Source: Clostridia bacterium
GTDB taxonomy: Bacteria; Bacillota; Clostridia; Oscillospirales; Ruminococcaceae
Length of the DNA: 7,451 nucleotides
Direction of reading: 5' to 3'
Assembly (NCBI GenBank): GCA_009177225.1
Contig: WFLZ01000235.1
Span: 10,455-17,905, forward strand
The notes under the pieces were generated by a model that saw nothing but the letters and a program-made list of their open reading frames with translations, was not told the DNA's origin and made no database searches. The position numbers were made by a program, and so were the translations under genes. How positions within the stretch are numbered: the stretch's first letter is position 1; every line of letters starts with the position of its first letter. Below, piece by piece: positions 1 to 4,895 of the stretch.

Positions 1-16
1 CAAAAGCTATATTCAT
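1..16 (-). CDS. Start of a further gene of the polysaccharide operon (partial, 5 codons)
   Basis: Only the first five codons (Met-Asn-Ile-Ala-Phe) are inside the window, so no family can be assigned. A gene start is supported by an ATG at 16-14, a GGAGG ribosome binding site at 25-29 with an 8-base spacer, and a single base separating it from the TAA stop of the FkbM methyltransferase gene. The Shine-Dalgarno lies in the last codons of that gene, so the two are probably translationally coupled. By position it should be another polysaccharide-assembly gene, such as a glycosyltransferase, but that is inferred from context alone. Confidence 0.6.
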
Positions 17-17
17 G

Positions 18-1145
18 TTATTTTCCTCCTGAAACTCTCTTGTCTATAAATATTGAATTTATACCGGTAAATGCAAACTCCTCATAATTTTTTCCGTGCA
101 TAAAGTCAATTATCTCCTGATTTTTTTCACCGACTGTAAGACCGTTTCTGTACTCAATCATCTCACAGATAATTACAAGCGGACGGAATTTTTCAAAATC
201 CGTCATTTTTAAAACAGCAAGTTCCATTCCCTCAATGTCTATATTAAGAATGTCCGGAGCTTTTTCGGGGAAGTATTTTTCAGTGATTTCGTTGATTGTT
301 ATGGAATCTACTGATACAGTCCGTTCGATTTTAAGTGTGGGATTTTCTTTTATGAAACTCTGTGCCGCTTCATAGTCCGTTGTGGAAAGACCGTCACCGT
401 TCATGACATAGAAATCAAGTTTTTCGCCGGATTTTTCGGAAAGACACTTGTTTATTACAATATCGTCCGGACGCTGTTCTGAAAGTTCCCTTGCAAGTTC
501 GGGGTTAGCTTCAAGAAGTACACCTTTTGCACCCTGAGTATAAAAGCTGTAAGTATTACTCAGGTGAACCGCATGATTTGCACCTAAGTCAAGATACGTG
601 CATTTTTTTATGTCAATTCCGAGAGTACTGAAAATATATTTTATAATATTATCTTCTCCCGACTGCGAAAAAGAGAATTTTACTTCATCTTTTTCGGTTT
701 CTTTCAGAATACAGGAATTTTTTTTCAGGTCGTCAAGCTGACTGCGGAGTTCTTCAATATGACTGCTCATATTCTGTATTGTTTTTTCAAGTTTCTCCAT
801 ATTTTTAAGCTTTGAACGCATTTCATTGATTTCGCTGTTGACTTCTGCTGAAAAAATATTATTTGCTGAATTGTACTCGGTTTGTTGCATCATACACGGT
901 TCAACGTACCAGAAAGTAAGACGACGCATAAGCCTTTTGAAAAGTTTTGTTATTTTTCCGACTGTTCCGTTTGCAGTTATGGGACGATATGAACGGTTTA
1001 CGGAAGTTCTGTTCATTCTGTCGAGAGAATCAAGCATTTTTATATTTATGTCTCCGGAAAAAATAGGTCTGCTTGTTTCCGTGATATTTCCGGAAAGTTT
1101 CTTCATAATAACTTCTGATTCAAGTCTATCATATTCTATACTCAA
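18..1145 (-). CDS. FkbM-family SAM-dependent methyltransferase with N-terminal coiled coil
   Basis: 375 residues from a TTG start. The C-terminal half (about residues 157-370) is a class I SAM-binding methyltransferase of the FkbM type. Visible motifs are FSQSGEDNII (159-168), the glycine-rich motif YLDLGANHAVHLSNTY (184-199), the acidic motif LLEANP (210-215) and DILNIDIEGMELAVLK (298-313). FkbM enzymes are O-methyltransferases, often acting on sugars; the acceptor here is unknown. Residues about 100-145 are a Glu/Lys/Leu-rich coiled coil. Before it lies a basic segment with WYVEPCMMQQTEYN (79-92), which I recall from other glycan-cluster proteins. TTG at 1145-1143 is preferred because GGAGG at 1154-1158 sits 8 bases upstream; an in-frame ATG at 1160 overlaps that site and has no Shine-Dalgarno of its own. 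Only 2 bases separate this start from the Wzt-like stop codon. It probably modifies the glycan exported by the adjacent ABC transporter. Confidence 0.88.
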   Translation of the reverse strand: MSIEYDRLESEVIMKKLSGNITETSRPIFSGDINIKMLDSLDRMNRTSVNRSYRPITANGTVGKITKLFKRLMRRLTFWYVEPCMMQQTEYNSANNIFSAEVNSEINEMRSKLKNMEKLEKTIQNMSSHIEELRSQLDDLKKNSCILKETEKDEVKFSFSQSGEDNIIKYIFSTLGIDIKKCTYLDLGANHAVHLSNTYSFYTQGAKGVLLEANPELARELSEQRPDDIVINKCLSEKSGEKLDFYVMNGDGLSTTDYEAAQSFIKENPTLKIERTVSVDSITINEITEKYFPEKAPDILNIDIEGMELAVLKMTDFEKFRPLVIICEMIEYRNGLTVGEKNQEIIDFMHGKNYEEFAFTGINSIFIDKRVSGGK

Positions 1146-1147
1146 AA

Positions 1148-2416
1148 TTATATCCTCCATTTGTGGTCAATACTGAAATAGCCTGTACTTCTGTCCTCTG
1201 AAACAACTTCAAATTCACAGTAGTTTCTGTAGAAATCCATTGGTGTTCCGTCGGAATCGACTACGGCGACGTTAAGGACGTATTTTCCGGCAAGCAACGA
1301 AAGCCTTTCAATATCAGCGTAAACAGTGCCGTCCGTATTTCTGGTATTTACTTTTATACGGTCAATCTGCGTATTGTTGCCGTAAAGACATTCACCCTCC
1401 AGCGTATAGAATCCGAATCCGAAAATATAATCGTCAAGCGGTCTGTTTACATGATAGTGAATTTTTATGGAAAGCTTTTCGCCTGTACGGAAAATCCTGA
1501 CATCTTTATTTTCAGAGTTTATCATTTCTGCCTTTTTTATTTCGACATATTTAAGTCCGAAACGATTGGCAGAATAGTCAATTTCATTATTATCACTGCT
1601 GTTTTCGGTTTCTGTTTCTGATGTTTCGTCAGTTGGTTCGGACTCTTTCGGCAGAACAGGTTCGCTTTCAACTCTTTTCTGATTCATGAAACTGAAATAA
1701 GCGTCCACAACCTCGTCAGAACGTCCCTCACGTACAATAAGTCCCTTGTTTATCCAGATAGACCTGTCACAGAATTTTTCTATTGTGGAAAGGTCATGCG
1801 TTACTATAATAATGGTCATGCCTTTTGCTTTGAGTTCACGCAGACGGTTGAAACATTTTGTCTGAAAATTCGTATCACCTACCGCAAGTATTTCATCTAT
1901 AAGAAGTATATCCGCATCGACGTTTATTGCCACCGAAAATGCAAGTCTCATATACATACCGGAAGAATAAGTCCTCACGGGATTATCTATAAATTCCTCA
2001 AGTTCCGAAAATGCTATTATTTCGTCAAGACGTGCATCAATTTCCTTTTTTGTAAGACCGAATATTGAAGCATTTGTGTATATATTTTCCCTGCCCGACA
2101 TATCGGGGTGAAATCCTGCTCCGAGTTCTATAAGACTTGAAATTCTACCTTTCATGGTTATTTCACCACTGTCGGGATACATTATTTTCGTAAGGAGTTT
2201 GAGAGTAGTACTCTTTCCGCAACCGTTATGTCCGATAAGTCCGACTGCCTCACCCTTTTTAACCTGAAAGCTTATTCCCTTTAATACTTCTCTTTCTTCA
2301 TAGCGGTTTCTTTTTCGGAACAGAAGTCTTTCTTTCAGTTGTGAACCCTTGTCCATATAAATTTTGAACTTTTTGGTTATGTTTTTTACATCTATGACTA
2401 TTTCATTCTTTGTCAT
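1148..2416 (-). CDS. wzt: Polysaccharide ABC transporter ATPase with C-terminal carbohydrate-binding domain (Wzt-like)
   Basis: 422 residues, ATPase of an ABC-2 exporter for a lipid-linked surface polysaccharide, working with the permease encoded just upstream. The nucleotide-binding domain (about 5-245) has Walker A GHNGCGKST (62-70), SLIELGAGFHPDMSGREN (94-111) as in the Wzt/TagH/KpsT group, signature YSSGM (150-154), Walker B LLIDEILAVGD (171-181) and the switch His in VTHD (205-208). An acidic Ser/Glu/Thr linker (about 249-281) leads to a C-terminal domain (about 285-407) of the Wzt_C beta-sandwich type, including TGEKLSIKIHYHV and FGFGFYTLEGECLYGNNT. In well-studied Wzt proteins this domain binds the exported glycan or its modified end. 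ATG at 2416 overlaps the permease TAA by one base (TAATG), with GGAGG at 2424-2428. The symbol is by family analogy; Gram-positive relatives are also named rgpD or tagH. Confidence 0.93.
   Translation of the reverse strand: MTKNEIVIDVKNITKKFKIYMDKGSQLKERLLFRKRNRYEEREVLKGISFQVKKGEAVGLIGHNGCGKSTTLKLLTKIMYPDSGEITMKGRISSLIELGAGFHPDMSGRENIYTNASIFGLTKKEIDARLDEIIAFSELEEFIDNPVRTYSSGMYMRLAFSVAINVDADILLIDEILAVGDTNFQTKCFNRLRELKAKGMTIIIVTHDLSTIEKFCDRSIWINKGLIVREGRSDEVVDAYFSFMNQKRVESEPVLPKESEPTDETSETETENSSDNNEIDYSANRFGLKYVEIKKAEMINSENKDVRIFRTGEKLSIKIHYHVNRPLDDYIFGFGFYTLEGECLYGNNTQIDRIKVNTRNTDGTVYADIERLSLLAGKYVLNVAVVDSDGTPMDFYRNYCEFEVVSEDRSTGYFSIDHKWRI
1154..1158 (-). promoter_or_regulatory. Ribosome binding site that decides the TTG start of the FkbM gene
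   Basis: A perfect GGAGG lies inside the last codons of the Wzt-like gene and stands 8 bases before TTG at 1145-1143. The alternative ATG at 1160-1158 shares its G with this motif, so it cannot use it. The layout (Shine-Dalgarno, TAA stop, two bases, TTG) is typical of translational coupling between tightly packed genes. Confidence 0.75.
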
Positions 2417-3192
2417 TATAGTTCCTCCGCAAAGTGACGCTGTAGTTTAAGGAAAAGAAAATGTCCCACAACAAGAAAGACAGTTCCAAGCACAAACGAC
2501 GAAAGCAGACCTGAAAGTTCCGGAACAGTCTTATAATAGAGAACATCACGGTAACAGCCGATAACGTGTGTCATGGGATTAAGGTTGAACAGTGGCAGAA
2601 GTCTTTCCGGAACTATTGACTTGTCGTACATAATCGGAGTCATATACATCCAAGCCATTGTCACTATACCCAAAATATGCTCCAAATCCCTGAAATAAAC
2701 CGTAACCGCAGAAGCGATAAGTGCCGTTCCGAGAGCAAGCATATATTCCACAATCATTATCACAGGCAGGCACAGCGCAGCAAGCAGATTAATTCCTGCT
2801 CCGGAAAAGATAATTACTATAAATACCACGATAAAACTTAAAAGCATATTCACAAAACTGCTTGTCACGTATGAAACAGGTATCACCTGACGTGGAAAAT
2901 AGATTTTTTTAACAAGGTCTTTCTGTGCGACTATTGAGGCAGAACCTCCCGTTAATGATGCGGAAAAGAAAATCCACGGAATCAGTGCAACAAAAAGGTA
3001 AAGATAATAGCGTTCTATTTCCGTCCGGAGTATAAGACGGAAAACTACAGTATATACTACCAGTTGTAACAAAGGATTTATAAAAGTCCACATAAAACCC
3101 AGTACAGAACCTTTGTACCGACCTCGCAGGTCTTTTTTCACAAGACTGAAAATCATCTGTCTGTAATCATATATTTCTTTAAGTGTTTTCAT
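2416..3192 (-). CDS. wzm: Polysaccharide ABC transporter permease (Wzm/TagG-type ABC-2 membrane protein)
   Basis: 258 residues, the usual size for ABC-2 polysaccharide or teichoic-acid export permeases. Family hallmarks are the N-terminal amphipathic stretch DLRGRYKGSVLGFMWTFINP (21-40), the coupling region QKDLVKKIYFPRQVIPVS (90-107), the FRDLEHILG region (167-175) followed by MYMTPIMY (182-189), and NPMTHVIGCYRDVLYY (205-220). Six hydrophobic spans lie at about 30-55, 63-80, 105-130, 135-163, 172-190 and 228-248. It should form the membrane channel through which the ATPase drives an undecaprenyl-linked polymer. The start is ATG at 3192 with AAGGAG at 3199-3204, 6 bases upstream. It is first in its operon, directly behind a strong promoter, and ends in a one-base overlap with the ATPase gene. 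The exported polymer cannot be told from this gene. Confidence 0.93.
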   Translation of the reverse strand: MKTLKEIYDYRQMIFSLVKKDLRGRYKGSVLGFMWTFINPLLQLVVYTVVFRLILRTEIERYYLYLFVALIPWIFFSASLTGGSASIVAQKDLVKKIYFPRQVIPVSYVTSSFVNMLLSFIVVFIVIIFSGAGINLLAALCLPVIMIVEYMLALGTALIASAVTVYFRDLEHILGIVTMAWMYMTPIMYDKSIVPERLLPLFNLNPMTHVIGCYRDVLYYKTVPELSGLLSSFVLGTVFLVVGHFLFLKLQRHFAEEL

Positions 3193-3225
3193 TTGATTCT
3201 CCTTGAAAACTTATTATTATCAATT

Positions 3226-3255
3226 ATTATATCATGGTGTGTCAATGCCTGTCAA
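3226..3255 (-). promoter_or_regulatory. Consensus sigma-A promoter of the polysaccharide export operon
   Basis: On the minus strand a perfect -35 TTGACA (3250-3255) and a perfect -10 TATAAT (3226-3231) are separated by 18 bases. The start of transcription would lie around 3219, some 27 bases before the wzm-like ATG. A second TTGACA (3240-3245) repeats the first at a 10-base step, inside the spacer. Two consensus hexamers suggest strong basal transcription. Confidence 0.85.
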
Positions 3256-3297
3256 TCATATTTTTTCAGGAACTGTTTTTATTTTCCTGTAAATCAC

Positions 3298-3326
3298 TTG
3301 ATTTTATTCATGATATATGTTATGAT
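3298..3326 (+). promoter_or_regulatory. Probable sigma-A promoter of the yitT-family gene
   Basis: TTGATT (3298-3303) and TATGAT (3321-3326) are spaced by 17 bases on the plus strand, about 47 bases before the ATG at 3373. It is divergent from the export-operon promoter, and the two -35 boxes are separated by 42 bases (3256-3297). The inverted repeat ATACTAATAGTAT (3325-3337) overlaps the end of the -10 and the likely transcription start, where a repressor could bind; no regulator can be named. Confidence 0.65.
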
Positions 3327-3372
3327 ACTAATAGTATTTTTGTTGGAAATAATATACGTAAAGGAGAAAAAA

Positions 3373-4254
3373 ATGAAAAAAATATTTACAGTTCTTAAGA
3401 ATCTTAAACCGTTCAATATGGTTATGCTTACCGTTGCAGGAATTATAACTGCTTTCGGAATAACGCTTTTTCTTATGCCGGTCAAGCTATATGACAGCGG
3501 TATTACAGGTACTTCAATGTTGCTTTCGCAGTTCACTCCGGAATGGCTTTCGCTTTCAGTATGTCTTATTCTGATTAACGTTCCTATTTTTATCTACGGA
3601 CTTAAAAAACAGGGTGCAAATTTTACATTCTGTGCGATTTATACAGTTATGGTGTATTCAATATCTTCATGGCTTATTACAGACGTTCTGCCGATTGATG
3701 TCAGCACAGCTTCACCGCTTGCCGAAACTGATTTGCTTTTATGTGCATTGTTCGGCGGTGTTATCTGCGGTATAGGGAGCGGTGTTGCGATACGTTTCGG
3801 CGGTGCAATGGACGGCATAGAGGTACTGGCGATTATATTTTCAAAAAAACTCGGAATGTCGGTAGGCAGTTTTGCAATGATATACAATATATTATTGTAC
3901 GTGACCTGTGGTATTTTAATAAAAAGCTGGATTCTTCCGCTTTATTCAATTGTTACATATGTGGCAGCCATGAAAACGATTGATTACATAGTTGACGGTT
4001 TACAGCGTTCAAAGGCTGCAATGATTATTACGTCCCAGCCGGACGAAATATGCAGTGAACTTATGGAAGAATTTGGGTGCGGTATAACTCTCATCGACGC
4101 AAAGGGCGGATTTTCCGGAGCAGACAGAAAAGTACTTTATTTTGTTGTAAATCGTTTTCAGGTAATGAAAATGAAAAATATTGTCAGAAAGTCCGACCCG
4201 CTTGCATATATAACACTGACAGAAGTTGCAGATATTTTTTCAGCGTGTTCATGA
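3373..4254 (+). CDS. YitT family integral membrane protein (DUF161 plus DUF2179)
   Basis: 293 residues, near the usual length of this family. The N-terminal part has about six hydrophobic spans (about 16-35, 60-78, 85-103, 120-140, 166-184, 188-206) with the family signature around IRFGGAMDGIEVLA (140-153). The C-terminal cytoplasmic domain (about 210-290) matches the DUF2179 pattern: GCGITLIDAKGGFSGADRK (235-253), VLYFVVNRFQVMKMKNIV (254-271) and DPLAYITLTEVADIF (275-289). The family is widespread in Firmicutes, is suspected to be a transporter or sensor-linked transporter, and has no settled substrate. The open frame continues upstream to 3193, but ATG at 3373 is chosen because AAGGAG (3361-3366) stands 6 bases before it and the promoter lies inside the upstream extension. 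It is divergent from the export operon and convergent with mscL, so it appears monocistronic. Confidence 0.92.
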   Translation: MKKIFTVLKNLKPFNMVMLTVAGIITAFGITLFLMPVKLYDSGITGTSMLLSQFTPEWLSLSVCLILINVPIFIYGLKKQGANFTFCAIYTVMVYSISSWLITDVLPIDVSTASPLAETDLLLCALFGGVICGIGSGVAIRFGGAMDGIEVLAIIFSKKLGMSVGSFAMIYNILLYVTCGILIKSWILPLYSIVTYVAAMKTIDYIVDGLQRSKAAMIITSQPDEICSELMEEFGCGITLIDAKGGFSGADRKVLYFVVNRFQVMKMKNIVRKSDPLAYITLTEVADIFSACS

Positions 4255-4297
4255 ATAGGTTAACAATCTGTTTATTCCGGACTCAGAACTACATAGC

Positions 4298-4338
4298 TAA
4301 AGCGACCAAGAAACTCTTAGTCGCTTTACATGGTTTTT
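4298..4338 (+). terminator. Hairpin terminator between yitT and mscL
   Basis: A perfect 9-base stem TAAAGCGAC (4298-4306) / GTCGCTTTA (4320-4328) carries an inner AAGA/TCTT extension (4308-4311 / 4315-4318) after one mismatch, closing on a 3-base loop. A T5 run (4334-4338) follows 5 bases later. The gap before the T-run is longer than in ideal intrinsic terminators. Its position between the convergent ends of yitT (4254) and mscL (4361) suggests termination of yitT and perhaps of both genes. Confidence 0.65.
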
Positions 4339-4360
4339 ACTGAAAATATTTGTCTGACTT

Positions 4361-4795
4361 TTATTCTGCCTTTTCTGAATCATTGTTGATTGCCCGTGCT
4401 TTGAGTAAATCCCTGATTTCCGTAAGCAGTACTTCTTCCTTTGACGCTTCTGGCTGAACAGGTTCTTTCTTCTCATCATCTTCTTTTTTCCTGCCTATCT
4501 GCATAAGTGTGTTTATGCCTTTCATAAGAAGAAAGAGGACAAACGCCATGATAATGAAGTTTATGACCGCTGTCAGAAACGCACCGTAGTTAAGTGCCTG
4601 TCCGGTATCTCCGAGCTTTATTTTTCCGGCAACCTCTGCACCCCCTATACAATTTATAAGCGGATTTATGAAACTTTCAGTAAGTGATGTTACAATATCC
4701 TGAAAAGCCGCACCGATAATAACACCGATTGCGAGGTCCATAACGTTTCCTTTAAGTGCAAAAGCCTTAAATTCCTGTAAAAATTTTTTTAACAT
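4361..4795 (-). CDS. mscL: Large-conductance mechanosensitive channel MscL
   Basis: 144 residues, the normal MscL size. The protein forms a homopentameric inner-membrane pore that opens at high membrane tension and releases solutes during hypo-osmotic shock. Family hallmarks are the N-terminal amphipathic helix with FKAFALKGNVMDLAIGVIIG (9-28), TM1 and its continuation IGAAFQDIVTSLTESFINP (27-45), a short extracytoplasmic loop (about 48-68), TM2 YGAFLTAVINFIIMAFVLFL (70-89), and a charged linker leading to the C-terminal bundle helix EVLLTEIRDLLK (121-132). The start is ATG at 4795, preceded by an AAAGG-type ribosome binding site at about 4806-4810. It appears monocistronic: the upstream gene has its own terminator and the downstream gene is convergent. 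The short upstream region holds three TGTCGAA boxes, listed separately. Confidence 0.97.
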   Translation of the reverse strand: MLKKFLQEFKAFALKGNVMDLAIGVIIGAAFQDIVTSLTESFINPLINCIGGAEVAGKIKLGDTGQALNYGAFLTAVINFIIMAFVLFLLMKGINTLMQIGRKKEDDEKKEPVQPEASKEEVLLTEIRDLLKARAINNDSEKAE

Positions 4796-4830
4796 CTTTT
4801 AATTACCTTTCATAAATAAATATAAATATC

Positions 4831-4862
4831 TGTCGAAAAAAATTTTTCGACAAATTTCGACA
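4831..4862 (-). promoter_or_regulatory. Cluster of three Spo0A-type boxes upstream of mscL
   Basis: Three exact copies of the heptamer TGTCGAA, the Bacillus/Clostridium 0A box, fall within 32 bases: one on the plus strand (4831-4837) and two on the minus strand (4846-4852 and 4856-4862), the latter a tandem pair at a 10-base step. The first two form an inverted repeat with 10-base arms (TGTCGAAAAA / TTTTTCGACA) around a 2-base centre. A weak candidate promoter on the minus strand, TTGTCG (4848-4853) with GATATT (4825-4830) and a 17-base spacer, would place one box on the -35 and one in the spacer. The box sequence is seen directly; control of mscL by Spo0A is inferred. Confidence 0.55.
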
Positions 4863-4874
4863 AAACAGTCACTC

Positions 4875-4895
4875 AAAAACCGCCGGAAAAGCGGT
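4875..4895 (-). terminator. Intrinsic terminator of the zinc-ribbon protein gene
   Basis: On the minus strand ACCGC (4895-4891) pairs with GCGGT (4883-4879) around a 7-base loop and is followed at once by TTTTT (4879-4875, sharing the last stem base). The first stem base is also the last base of the TGA stop codon at 4897-4895. The stem is short but GC-rich and well placed, so transcription probably ends before the mscL upstream region. Confidence 0.75.

Noticed and set aside
826..1176. 116-residue open frame on the plus strand opposite the FkbM gene
   Set aside because: It lies wholly over the well-supported FkbM coding region and the end of the Wzt-like gene, with no start signals or family match.
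1541..1547. A further TTCGACA (Spo0A box) match inside the Wzt-like gene
   Set aside because: It is single, within coding sequence and far from any promoter. One such heptamer match is expected by chance in a window of this size.
3193..3372. Sixty-residue upstream extension of the yitT reading frame
   Set aside because: It would run through the divergent promoter region and has no ribosome binding site. The ATG at 3373 has AAGGAG at the right distance, and the YitT family begins near there.
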